Assembly (NCBI RefSeq): GCF_015706575.1
Contig: NW_024037059.1
Coordinates: 39,035,058 to 39,099,057 of the forward strand
Direction of reading: 5' to 3'
Source of the DNA: Patiria miniata
Lineage: Eukaryota > Echinodermata > Asteroidea > Valvatida > Asterinidae
Length of the DNA: 64,000 nt
The notes under the pieces were generated by a model. It searched no databases and was not told the origin of the DNA. It saw only the letters and a list, made by a program, of their open reading frames with translations. Within the stretch, counting starts at the first letter, position 1; the number at the start of each line of letters is the position of its first letter. The translations under genes were made by a program, and so were the position numbers. Shown piece after piece: positions 10,793-23,300 of the stretch.

Positions 10793-13700
10793 TTACTTTG
10801 CATTGTTGGGCGAGGGGAACGCATTGTCTGGTCTATCGGATAAACAGTGAAGCACGCCAATGGCGACGAGGGACACCCAGGCCACAAACGATATCCAACC
10901 AGATATCTGCGGATTGGAGGAGACATTATTGAAACAGTTATTGGATTGATCAAATGGATATTGGTCACTTTTTATTGCATGGATTGACGGACGGACATAT
11001 TGAAACATAACCATTGATTTGTGAAATTTATCGACCAACCGACCGACCAACAAACTAAATTGATGGTGCAATTAATACAAAAAATAAAAAAACCCAAATG
11101 GCATGACCAATTTTTGATTGAGGTTTTGCCTGTAGCACTCTCAAAATCTAGGATATGAAAGCCCAGTCATCGATGAGCTTTCATTTAGTACAAGAATCAA
11201 TCAAATCCCTACGCACTTTTCAAGTTACAGAATTTTGAACGTAAACATCGTTTTAAAGTTCTGTCCACGGATCATTAAGAAAGGTACCGAAAACAATTCA
11301 TTTGCATCCTATGAGCATTGTTTTCGTTTTGCTGCAAGAATAATTCAAAATGCCGTAACTTGAAAAGTACATGAGTGTTTTGAATGATTTTTGTACTAAA
11401 AGAAAGCCTAATGAATGGGCTATCATATATCCTAGATTTGAAAGCGTTACATGCAAAACTTCATTCAAAAATTGGTCCTGCCATTTGGGTTTCGTATTTT
11501 TTTCTCAGCCGGTATAGTATTCACTTATATTTATTCAGTGGAAGGTGTTCGATTAACCACCGATCAATAGATCGATTGCTGGATCAAATAAAAATAGATC
11601 GCATTTGCACAAATTGGTCATTTTTTCCCTCTAAAGTAATGATAGGAACAACAGAATTGAAAATTAAATGCAGTTTGTCAAAAGCTTTGCTTGTTAAATA
11701 TTTCTACCTCGGCTTTTGAGTAATCATCGTAGAAACCGCCGCCGTCGTAGATATGCCAGTCGACTAGCTGAAACGTGGCACACCTTACAAACACAAACAA
11801 AAAATGCAGACAAAAATACAATCATTTAATACATAAGCCTTGTAATATCAATACGTTGATTGGAAAGCACACGTGCCCATCACCGTAAACTTGGGGTGAT
11901 TCAATTTTATAAGCCTTCCCATATGACCGCCGCTATAATTGAACCGCAGTAACAGACATGAAACGGATAAAAAAAAAGCTAAACAGACTTATACAGTGTA
12001 TACGTTGTGGCCAACCAATATAGCGCCATGACTTAAACCTATAACTGAGTGTTCCCAGAAAGTTGTGCAAGCAAATATTCTTTAATAGATCTCCACAACT
12101 ACTTAACATGAGTATTTCATCTTGATGGAGCATATTAATTATGTTGATGCAAACCAGAGATCTAACTGTTTATAAAAGGCTATGGGCCACCCATGGGATT
12201 TAAACACTGTTAACTTAATTTACATCAGAGTGAAAAGGCCCATGACAATCTGATGCACTGATATCACTAACTTGCTTTTTAAATCCCATTGGGATGGGTG
12301 AAAACCCAATAGCCTTTTACAATCTGTTAGATCTCTGGTTTGCGTGAACGGATTTCCACGGCAGTTTCACTGATTGTACACAACAGTACATTTAATTTAA
12401 TACGCTCCATCAAGATGATACTCATGTTAAGTAGTTTTTAGAGGTTAAATGATATCTGCTTGAACAACTTGTTTGGAGAGACACCCTGTGGATGATTTCG
12501 GTGAACTATCTTCACTGTTATCTACGGTGGCCCTGGAACGACATTTTAATATTGACCTAAGTTAATATGAACCTTGTAACTTGTTAATATTGACGTTGTA
12601 CCTTCGCAATATGCACGTTGTACGTAGCTTAATATTGCATTGTGGAAGTTGTTCCTTCTTAATGTGAATGTTCCAACTTGTTAATGATCACGTTCGATCA
12701 TGTCAATGTACACCATTGATCATGCTTGATGTCAACGTTGCACCTTGCTTCTTCGCAATATGAACCATGTACCTTCGCATTGTGAACGTTTGACCTTGCA
12801 TCTTGTTAATATCATTGTTGAATCGTCCTCCTTCGCAATGTGAATCATGCATTCTAAAAAGTACGAAGTCCTTGTCAAGCTCTATAGTTAAACAACCAGT
12901 TATGATGGAGTTTGGTATACAATGGTATACAATGTATACTTTACTGTAATCTGTCACAATGATACTATTTACAATGTATACTTACTCGTAGTTGGTGGTT
13001 ACGACGTTCAGACCCTGGAAGCCCCCGCATATTTCATTGAGTCCATGCGACAAAATGGCAGCCTCTGCCAGGGTCAGGACCGTCATGATACTGTACACGG
13101 GGATGCATATCACTCGCATTACAGGGCTGGATAACCAAAGACACAAGAATAGCCGGTTTAGGTCAGATATTATGTAAGTAGGTGGACGATCCTGTGTTCA
13201 CATGCAGGAACGGAGTGCCTCTTTCGAAGCGATTGTGCCAGGCTCGAGTCCATGAAATGCGGTTGTAGGGGATCGCCACACCTCCTCCACAGCGAGTCTG
13301 TCACCTTTCCAGCATTGAATAATGTCGGTACCCATTTGACACCTGGGTCGGGTAGAGTAATTGAGGTAAAGCGCCTTGCTTAAGGGCACAGCGCGCATGA
13401 GCACGGCGGGGCTCGAACCCACAACCTCACGATCGTGAATCCTGTGCTCCACCGCTAGAGCACGCTTGCCCACTATGTATAGTTTTAACGAAGATCGAGT
13501 TAATATGCACTGTGCTTAAGAAAACAAGTCAGTGTAGAGCCAAATGCGCTACTTCCAAATAGAACCAGAGCTGCTATGAGTAACACCACTAGTTCTTTTA
13601 AAGAAGCACCAGTCTTGCGTTTGTTTGTTTGTTTGTCTGTTTGTTGACTTGTCTCTCTTCACGGCTGCTGAAGGTCTGTCAAGTTGTCTGCTACTCGACT

Positions 13701-16700
13701 CTGTACTATGAACAATCTTCAAACCCCATTAATATATTGGACGTGAGATCTTTTATCGGAGGAAGTGTTGCTTCATTGTACGATACAGGGCAATTAAGGA
13801 GGCTTTCAGGTGTTTTTCTATTTGTGTATGATGCTGAAGTTTTAAAATGGTCTGGGGCTCGAGTATCAAGGCAATCGGGTTGCCCATAGGCCTAAAGAAC
13901 ACTGATATGTTGAGATCATTTCTTTAATATGAAAGAAACATCGATTAGTTCATAGGCCATTTTATCCAGGTACTTACAAGTCCAAACGTTCACTGCACAT
14001 CGCAATGACTCTGTATAAGCCGTAGGTGAAGGCAACAGCTGCAGCCACGGCCTGTACGGCGATGATGTAGGTGCACCGTGGCACGTCGCTGGGGCTCAGC
14101 TCAAAGTGGGTGTGGGAGTACCAGATGACCTGGCCGGCCAGCACGCATTCCCCGGCGAACGCTTCCTATAAAGAGAACGGGAGCAGAGTGACTCACTCTT
14201 GCACAAGTTTAGAAGTTTATTCAAAACACAGTAGCTACACTGCAAAAACTGCAGTGTTAAATTTACACCAGTGGTATCTATATAGGACCATCTGGTGTTA
14301 AATTTCACTAGTGTTGTCCTATATAGGTACCGAATGGTGTTAGATTGACACCACAGTTTTTGCAGTGTAGGAGTGGGCATGCATCTCTCAACGGTGAATC
14401 GACGATTGACGAATGCCAAGATTAAGGCAAAAGTATAGGCCCATGCGCGTAATCAGGGTTTTGTTTACCCGTTGTTAAATAGAATTTTGCGTCCCGTTAA
14501 ATGCATTACGCCGTCCCGATTTTGCTTCTATCAGCGTCCCGATTTTGCTTTTAACCTCTCCAACCCGTTGCCATCTGCCACGCCGCACCCTACCCTTCAA
14601 CTCTACTGAGCAGACCAATTAAATGTTTATTGTCTGAAATATAATTGAATTAAGAATGCTTTGGCTTCCTGTCCTGTTCAAAGTCTCATTTATTGAAAAA
14701 AAAAATTGGAACACTTCGGAGAGCCAATGAATATTTAGTTTTCACCAAAACTTCGGTATTTAGGAAAAGTTAATTTGATTTCATCTTCAGTCATGCCTGG
14801 ATTTTATTGCTAAATTGTATAGTTAAAATGCCCTATTTACTCTACCGAAACTAATCTCCAACAATCCCATGAACCTACAACCTATAGTAAATTGTACCCT
14901 TGTTACGCCAAGCCAAACATTGGGTCGTATGAGTCAATCAGTATAGAAGAAGGATCGCCACAAGCGGACAACTTTGATCTATATCTAACACAACGGTGAC
15001 TCATCTTGTTAGTTTAGGCATAGGCCTACGCACAGTTTTGATATTATGGTCACCAATGGGTGAATACCTATGTTTCCCAATACCGATGTTCCCCGAAATC
15101 CTTACCCTATAACCCTAACCCTAACCCTAACCCTAATCCTAAGGATTTCGGGGAACATCGGTGTTGGGGAACATCGGGTAGACCCCGTCACGGATTAGCA
15201 GCAGCATTTCTTAATTGTCAATTCAAACGTCTTACACTTCAGTGGTTCTCTCTGCCATCATAAAGCCAAACTCAGAACAAGTTTTGTTTAAGTAAAGATC
15301 TAGAGGACCATTTCTTGGTAACAAATAGAAACATCAAGAGTTCAATATAAAAAAAAATCGCAAACGTTAAAATCCAAACATTTCATCTTTTAGGCTAATG
15401 CGTGGACAAAGAGAGAAGACAAAGGTCCCTAAATATTTCGAATTGGAATCCATCGAGCAATATTATTATTGATGTCAATATGCCTATATGTCTATATGTT
15501 CGTGGTACGAAATTCATCATTCCAAGCTTTTAACTTTCTGTCTGTGTATAGATCGAATAGTATTTCAAGTTCTACAAGAAAAAAATGCGAAGTTCTGTAG
15601 AATTGTAGACGATTACTCAGTCACAGAGTGTGAAACTTGCCAACGCTCATCAGCGCTGTAAATGGGCCGGGACTTTCTAATCATTTAGAGGAAATTAGAG
15701 TTTTCCGTCGAAACAATGCTGTTGTTTGGGCCTATTTGAGGATCGCAAGAATGGCACACTCTTTGCGTTCAATTCTTCGAAGATACCTTCAGGAAATTCG
15801 CTGTTAATGTTGCACGAAGTGAAGTATTTGCTACTCCGTGATAACGTTGTTAAAGACTTAAAGGTATAGAGTAGACAATTTGCAGCTATCCAAAACGTAA
15901 CCGACCGAATTATTGTGAAAAACAAACGTACTTGGTTTAAAGATAGTAATGATACTAAACTCCCTGTGAAATTTTTCCTTCTGGCATGCTGTCACTTTGA
16001 ATAAAACAACAAAGGAACGTCCATTTCCAAAGATGTGTCGAGTGACACATTTTTGAAAATTTCCGTGAATTCGCCCCATGCGTTAATTCTAGCAGTTGGT
16101 TTGCAATTGGGTCTAATTCGTGAATGGGTGACAGCTGGCTGAATGAGAATCATGCCCCGAATGAAAGTATTGTGATACGACAGGGCCAATTCAAAATAAT
16201 TATGACTAAGCAACTTTGGAATGGAAATCGAGATCAAGAATATTGTGTTTATGTTTGTTGTTTTCTCGAAATGTACAGCATTCACAGAGCTTCATCAGTT
16301 TCGTTATTAAGCATCCGTCTTCAGATTTTGAACACTTTTGTTGAAAAAAAATTGCACAAATTACAAAATTAATGGTCTACACTACCGGTACCTTAAAGTT
16401 TGAATGATTTGATAATCGTCCCCCCCCCAAAAAAAAAAATTCCCTCCCCCAACAAAAATTCCTGATTGAGGACACATTTCCTTGTTATGGAATTACTTTA
16501 GGCCTATTCTGCGTCCAACATATTAGAAGTGTGCAATCATCTTAACTTTTAACTGAAATGCATACTGAGAATAATAGTTACCGGGACAAAGGGAGTAACA
16601 ACACGATAACTGTGTGGAAACGAAATAAGAACAACTTACAAGTTGCCGACGTACAAGAACTGAGACAACGATTCCAGATGACACAGACATAATCAGCAGC

Positions 16701-16741
16701 GCTACCTCTAAGAAGGACAGGACGTAATACAAGAGGGCCAT
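10793..16741 (-). CDS. TMEM179: TMEM179-like four-pass membrane protein, copy C (206 aa)
   Basis: Five exons, minus strand: 16640-16741, 13978-14165, 12986-13126, 11708-11783 and 10793-10906, all with GT-AG borders. Junction phases 0, 2, 2, 0 match copies A and B exactly. The protein has four hydrophobic segments (about 5-30, 67-87, 100-125 and 172-190). The layout follows TMEM179: one helix in exon 1, a Cys-containing loop then helix 2 in exon 2, helix 3 and a C-containing loop in exon 3, a GGGFYDDYSKAE loop in exon 4 (compare NSAFYDQF in vertebrates), and SGWISFVAWVSL in exon 5 (compare WASWLAWLAI). The C-terminal tail is the shortest of the three. TMEM179 proteins lack a firm molecular function; a membrane role is all that can be said. 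Exon 4 uses the acceptor at 11784, because a nearer AG would break the frame. Introns hold several repeats. Confidence 0.82.
11080..11515. mobile_element. TA-type foldback MITE, copy 2 (degraded)
   Basis: Same palindromic family as 2549-3049: 'actctcaaaatctaggatat', 'gttctgtccacggatca', 'gttttcgttttgctg' and 'tacttttcaagttac' occur on both arms in inverse order. The ends are worn (left 'aacccaaatg', right 'tttttctcagccggta'). It lies in intron 4 of TMEM179-like copy C. Confidence 0.65.
12099..12444. mobile_element. Foldback element with two nested inverted blocks
   Basis: Outer arms 'acttaacatgagtat' and 'catcttgatggagc' recur inverted at the right ('gctccatcaagatg', 'actcatgttaagt'). Inner arms 'aaccagagatctaac' and 'ataaaaggctat' recur as 'atagccttttac' and 'gttagatctctggtt'. 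It lies in intron 3 of TMEM179-like copy C. Confidence 0.65.
12540..12850. repeat. Degenerate tandem repeat, unit about 23-27 bp
   Basis: Repeated variants of 'cttcgcaatatgaacgttgt' and 'cttgttaatattgacgttg' run through this block with many substitutions. It lies in intron 3 of TMEM179-like copy C, close to exon 3. Confidence 0.6.
13190..13475 (-). repeat. tRNA-derived SINE, minus strand
   Basis: Read on the minus strand: an A-box-like region (gctctagcggtggagc, about 13450-13466), a B-box GGTTCGAGCC at 13410-13419, then a body with 'gcgctttacctcaatta' and 'ggtgtcaaatgggtacc'. It lies in intron 2 of TMEM179-like copy C, in gene orientation. Confidence 0.75.
14238..14367. mobile_element. 130-bp MITE, TA-flanked
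   Basis: The left end CACTGCAAAAACTGCAGTGT and right end ACAGTTTTTGCAGTG are inverted repeats; TA flanks both sides (14236-14237 and 14368-14369). The inside has 'tataggaccatctggtgtta' and its near inverse. A diverged copy lies at 29589-29723. Confidence 0.75.
15065..15180. repeat. Palindrome with telomere-repeat core (CCCTAA)n
   Basis: Perfect 22-bp arms (15083-15104, CCGATGTTCCCC... and 15140-15161, its inverse) flank about 35 bp of CCCTAA repeats. The arms extend outward imperfectly to about 40 bp through a second 'gatgttcccc' block. It lies in intron 1 of TMEM179-like copy C. Confidence 0.8.
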
Positions 16742-19700
16742 CTTGGACCACTCCTCGAGGTTCCCTCCTTAAATCCCAAGAAAAGAATTACAAGTTGCGA
16801 GACAACTTGTGATGCTGCATTCAAGATTTGTGGAACTTGCTCCTCCCGTCTTGAATATAAAATAATGGGTGGGATTGTATGATACGCAAGAATATCGTAT
16901 GACGAGTGTTGAGTAACCGAGTCAAAAGTCACACACGAAGACGCTGTATATTTGTGGGTTTTGATAATGGCACAGGAGTCGATACCGAAAGGATAAGGAA
17001 AAAAAAAACTAAAAGGTCGATTCCAAGAAGGTATGGCGTGTTCCTGAGCAAGATTTTGTATCAAATGCTTTTGTTTCCTAAAGGGCTGCTCGTTTCTTCT
17101 TCTGCGCACGTGTGCGTGTTTCTGTTCCCCGAATGAAAACGTCATAGTGAGGTAAAATAAACTCGATTCCCCATAAACGATTTCCCGATATTGACGTATT
17201 CGGTTCCTTGTTCACAAACTTAAGGAATTAGAAGGATGTAACTTTAATGCGTGGTGCAAGCCATCGTGTCCCATTTGCAATTGATGTGTGTGACTCACAT
17301 CCCGCCGCGTGACTCGGCGCGGCTCCACGTGCAATGCCTTGAACCCAGGGAGGGAACTCGTCAATTTCCGGCAGCCCCCCCCCCCCCACCTCGAGGTCGA
17401 TCTTTTGTAGGGTCCGGCTTTTAGGTTTCTTAATAAGGTGCTGCGTCAAAAAGGACACAAGATTGGTGACAAGATTGTTCAGTTTGATGATAAGAGCGTG
17501 ACATTTGGCCCAGAGTCAGAGTATGTCATGGGAAAGATATTTGGCTAAAGGGCCATCGCAGTTTTGTCCTCTGAATAAAAAAATCATAGGATAAGGCCAA
17601 AAAAAAAAATAGTTGGTCTCTGGTCAGACCAAAGTTCCGCAATTGAAGCGGCCCCGCGGCTTTTTTTTTTTTTTTTTTGCTTTTTTTTTTTCTGCAAGCT
17701 TGGATTGTACAGACAAGGTGGGGTACTATTTTGCTTTTTTGGTGTCCTCATGTACATTGGTGTCCTCCATAATTGCCTTGGTGCTTTCGATCATTTTGCC
17801 TTGGCGCAATTTCCCATTCCTTGGTGCTCTTTGGTAAAAAAAAAATTGAGGAGGTGCGGCAATAGAGGGCGCTGTTCGAGCTACCGCGGAACATTTTGGA
17901 AAAAAAAAAGATTGACGCGCATGATTAAAATCGACGCGCGCGCTGACCAGAGACCGACTTATTTTTTTTTTGGCCTTACAAGCAATTTTTAAATTTTTCA
18001 AAATGGCGGCCATTGTACGTTATTCTATGATTTTTTTTAAGGACAAAACTGCGATGGCCCTACAGCCAAATATCTTTTCCATGACATACTCTGGCTGTGT
18101 GCCAAAACTTCATGCTTTTGCAATTCCATCATATATTGTGCACCGATCTGCCCGATTAATACGAAATGTTTTGAGGTTTCTTAACGAAAGTTTCGGTTGA
18201 AAAGTTTATATTATACAAAGAGTTTTACAAAAGTTGAACTGAGATGCCGAGACAGTTCTTGCAAATAAGGACGAGGAATAAAACAACCCCAAGGAACTGC
18301 TATCTGGGAGGGCTGGCAAGTTGGAGGGGTAAAGGAGAGGTCTGTGTAAAAATTTCACACTATAATCTGTAACAATTTTTTTTGTCTTCAAGTTGGTGTT
18401 AACGTTGAGGACATTGCCGTTCGGAAGGTCTCCGAAATATTTGCGATAAGTAACGACTCAAAACAAAATGAAAAAGATGTATAGTGACTTTTGCCCGCAC
18501 TAGTTTTGTCGCATTGAAGTTGGAGACCAGTCTTTCCAGTGTCATTTCATTTGAAATACATGTAAAACCACTATACTTCCACGAAATAAACATTTCAGAT
18601 TGTTTATTGCAATGTAAATCGGGGTATATAACAGCTTTATCAAGTTTCAAAGCAACGTAAATTGCAGGTATGTAACTGGAAAGTCACGAAAAAAGAGGAA
18701 ATTCACATCTTTTCAAGACTTTGTACAGTGTTTTTCTATTTTCAATGGCACACATGGGAAGTAAAAAAAAAAAGAGGAAATCAGCTGATCGGAGGGAAAA
18801 GTTGCATGCCTGAAATTGAAAGTTCTTCTATTATTTGGATGGATAGGCCTACTTTTTTTTTTCCAGACCCTTAATTTAAAGTTTCGTCGATTGGAAACGA
18901 ATCATGATCGTTGTTGGTTCTCATCGCTTTTTTTCAAATTTACGTTAATCATTTTATGACTAAAACATCCTGGTTTAGCATTGTCACTTGGTAACCCCTC
19001 CTGCAAATCCGTCTGACCACGCCCCTCAGTACTCTTACTTGTAACACCCTGCTTGAACTCACTGGCTTAGCCCTATAGTACAAAAGTAGTTATACTGGTA
19101 CTGTAGATAAATAAAGGAACCAAAAAAGCAAATTGTAAACTTATCATCTTACGAAATAATCGCTGAAAAACATTCTACATACAAATTCAACTACGAATAT
19201 ACATGCATAAATCTTCAAGAGCAACCAAAAAATGATTATAGTAATTGATACTGATCTGAACAGTAAAAATAGCAACATAATAAAAACATTATACATACAA
19301 AAATTCAACTGCAAATATACGTGCATAAATCTTCAAGAGCAACAAAAACGTGATTAAAGTATCAAATTGATACGGTCATACTGATTGCCGCTGTAATCAT
19401 TCGGCTTAAAAATGAATAAAAGAAAAGATTACAGCAATAGTACTGTAACAAGCTTTGTAAAGGGTTATATATTCTTTCATGCCTTGGCTTTAGAAATTCA
19501 AAATTTTTAGTGTAGGTAAAATTCATTTCCGGGCTTGCAGAGTTCCACTTATTTTTCTTTCTTCTTTTTACAAATTCCCTTGAGGAATTTCACATTGTGT
19601 CACCCATCTTGATCGCATTATTTGATTTTAAGTACGTTACGGAAAGGTGTCATATTTTGATGTCACCGATTGGGATTTTCCCTTTTGTCACGCTCCCAAG

Positions 19701-20344
19701 ACAAGTTCTAAACAAAAACATAGACTTTTTTTCTGGAAGAAAGAGAAAACATAATTATAAACCATCGGTAAAATGTAACAACATAATCAACACTTAACTA
19801 AGAGACCATTCAAAATGTGCAATGACACAGCTATACGTAAACATAAGCAAACAACTTGTGATTGATACGCCACAACTAATAATTTATCTAATAGAAAATA
19901 TCGTGACTATATTGTGAGCGCCGTAGAATGCCACTATAACAGTCATTCAGCTATTTACAGCCAATATCCCTGTGGCTCCGAATATCATAAATAATTATCA
20001 CAATAAGCAATGACGGCTGAAACGCCATAACTATCGACCGCTTTGCTCAAAATAATGTTTTATTTTGTGGCCGCACTGCTGTCGTCATAGCGACATATCT
20101 AATTAATTATCTCTAAACTATTTTCCCCCCAAACTGACCCAAATTTGTCAAATGTACTGTTACCTTCATACCGATATTTGAGACGTTAATTGTCACCCAC
20201 AATGCACTGGGAAGAATGAAATCTCCGTAGCAGACGCCTGGTGGCGCACTGCATTGTGAATCGCCCGAACTCATTGGCAGGTTTCGAAATGATTATAGGT
20301 TCAACCTTTCAAGGCACGGTGATCAAGAAATACAAGTGTGTAAC
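16742..20344. other. Intergenic between TMEM179-like copies C and B
   Basis: About 3.6 kb without a recognised gene. It holds the foldback 17485-18130, a poly-C run at 17380, and an imperfect direct repeat of about 85 bp (19171-19254 and 19287-19372, sharing 'gcataaatcttcaagagcaa'). The promoter of copy C should lie at its left end; no TATA box was identified. Confidence 0.6.
17485..18130. mobile_element. Nested foldback with 'ctctggtcag' inner arms
   Basis: The inner arms 'aaggccaaaaa' ... 'ggtctctggtcag' (about 17592-17630) recur inverted at 17946-17979. Outer arms 'agagtatgtcatgg', 'gatatttggct', 'gggccatcgcagttttgtcc' recur inverted at 18028-18100. A relative of the outer part lies at 21249-21520, so the inner part was probably gained by insertion. 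Confidence 0.6.
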
Positions 20345-23300
20345 TTAAGTAACAACTGGTTTAGCTGCTGCTGCAGTGTGCGAAGCCCGAGCCTGCTGTT
20401 TGTGTTGCCTCCTGGTCATGCAGCAGGTTACCAACGAGATGGCCACCAGTGTCACCCACAGCAACACGGCAATCCAAGAGGCGGCCTGCCAACCAAAATA
20501 GCAAGATTTAAACGGTTGCAAAAAGTAGGAATGCACTTTATGAACTCTCTTGACAAAATGTTCGATTGACTGATCACGTACACAATGCAGACAAAATGAC
20601 TACATACACAAAAAAATGGACTTCATAAAAATGAAAAGAAATATACATCTATTTTTTTGTCTGGCACGGTTCATTTCAAACATGTTCGAAGAACGATCTA
20701 GAGTCTTGCTAAATGAAGAAAATAAACAGTGTATACCAGCTGAACCAGGACCAAATAAACTCAAATTATTCCAAGTTTTTCCTCTGACAGTTTTGAGTAT
20801 TATTTAATTATTCTTGTAGAAATACAGTGTATATGTCAAACTTCATGTACGAAACACTCCGCACCTCAGCTGCCTTCAGATAGTCGTAGAAATGGGCTCC
20901 GTTGACTTCCGTCCCTGTGGCGAGCGTGGTCCATGTAATCTCTTGAAACCCAGCACATCTAAGATATATACACAGGTAAAAAAAAAACACATCTCACCAT
21001 AGCACAACTTTTTATTTTACTTATTACCGGGGAAACTACATTCTTGCATTTTTTAGATCAACGCTTTCACAAACATTTGGTTTACAATTGTTTTTCCACG
21101 CAGTATAACATCAGACAACAAAGGTTCTAATGTTTGCATGTGTGGTGAACACGTTTTAATTATTATTGGCCAATGTCATGGAATGTATTTAACTTCGTGC
21201 AACTTCGTTAGCGGGGGAGATGTGAGAAATATTCGGGGGAATTATACAAGCATGGCATTTGATGATGCAAGCTTGGCATTTGATGATGCAAGCTTGGCTT
21301 TTGGCACACAGTCAGAACGATATTTGGCTTTTGCAAAAAATATGGGTAGAATAGCAAGACATTTTCAAAATTTTCAAAATGGCTGCCATTGCTTATTAAT
21401 TCTACCTATATATAAGATATCTTTCCAAAGGACAAATCTACGATGGCCCAATAGCCAAATGTATCTTCCTTAAGACATACTCTGACTGTGTGTCAAATGC
21501 CATGCTTGTATCATCAAAGGCACAATCCCATCACCTATCTTCCGTACTACGTGTGAAGCAAGACCGTAATGTCATTTATATACAGAAACATCAGTGTTAT
21601 AGTCGTTCATACAGCTGCTTCACAATAAAAAGGTTACCTGAATTTTATGGGTGTTTAATTTCCCCCGTGCTCAATTGAGCGACCTTTATTTCACAGTTGT
21701 TTTCCATGAGCTAGCCTAAAGTTTTGGCTCGAGATCTGCACATCTCACCTAAACCTCTACAAAATGAAACCACAGCAACAGCGTCCCCAGTCGTCCGAAA
21801 CATCACGGACATCTTAAAATGTGGGGAGAAAGTTCACTTTTCAAGAATTTTAACAAAAGGTTGCATACATTTTTCATAAAATAATTTCAACTTGAGGAAT
21901 GGGTATCGGCAAAGAATTCCAGCGTAATATTCATGACATGAACTAATAGGGTGGTACATTTAGCTTACGTTTCAGGCCAGGCGCCCCCCTCAAGAGCCAG
22001 TAAGTTGCCGCAAAATGTGTTGATACCGGCAGTAACAAGGCATGCGACAACGAAGAGGAAGAATAACATCAATCCAAAAACGATAAGGACGATGAACCGC
22101 CCAAACACCTGGCTGGAAAGACGTCAAAAGATACAAACATTTAAATTGCTATAAAACTCGGGGAAAATCTAACACAGACCCCATTGTCTAACATGACCAA
22201 CCAGAATGTGTCATAGTTGAAAGAGGGCGCTTTTCAAAGTACCAGAGACATTTACTACAAAATAAAACATAGTACAAAGTTCTTCGAATCTTCTCTGCGA
22301 GTGACCACAAGGTGGCGCTTACCACAACTTCACAAACAGCTTTCTCTTTACTACCATGTCCAAAACTACAGTCTCTCAGAAGCTACTTTTGGTAGGGGCA
22401 CACTTGTACATAAAAGCCCTCGACACAGTTGCAACCATAAAAATAATCATGAAATTAAAGTAGTTCTCAGTACAGAAGTTAAAAATTTTAGTAAAGTAAA
22501 GATTACTTCTTGTTTACCAATCTCGTACAATGAAATTGCTATTAGACTTGAAAGTGGTCCTTACATTTCACACTTTCGGCGACAGAGGACTTGGATCCGA
22601 TAGACGATGAACACCAGCGCAAGCAGGAGACCAATTACTTCGGTCACCACACAGAATTGACAACGTGAGTCACTAGAGGGCGTCACTGTGAAATGAATGT
22701 CCCCAACGTTTTCAACTGAAGCGCTCAGAATGCACATCTGGAGCTGGTTCTGCAGGCATATCAGGAAAAATTATTACCTGTAGAACTCAACACTCTTTCA
22801 AAAAGGCAAATTTTTAAGTACACAAATTCTTTGATCCTTCACTTTTTTTTTGATATTTTTAGTTAAGAAGCATTAGCATGCATTTACCCCCCCCCCCCCA
22901 CCGCCATCCTCATTAATTTCATCATGGAAATGGCTCAGCAGTTATTTAGGTCCTCAGTATTTTACTAGCCAAGTTTGAGGTCTGAATTCAACTTTTAAAG
23001 GAGATTTTGCTTTTCACTCGTACCCCCCGCATTGCAAACAGGGCGCTTGGATACGCTGATGAGCTAGTCTGGTTCCCCGACCTGACAATTTCCCCCGACG
23101 TACGTCTACACGTCTAAATTGTAGGTCAGGCAGCCTCCGTGGCTAAAAATAAACATGACGACATTGACGGCCCTTTTTCAAAGCTCGGCTTCGTTTCCGA
23201 ATTCGCTTTATCACATAAAGCTTTTAATGTTCCGATCATTTTTTTAAAAATAAATCACTTGCTTCATATATCATACAGTTATGATATACAGTTAAATACT

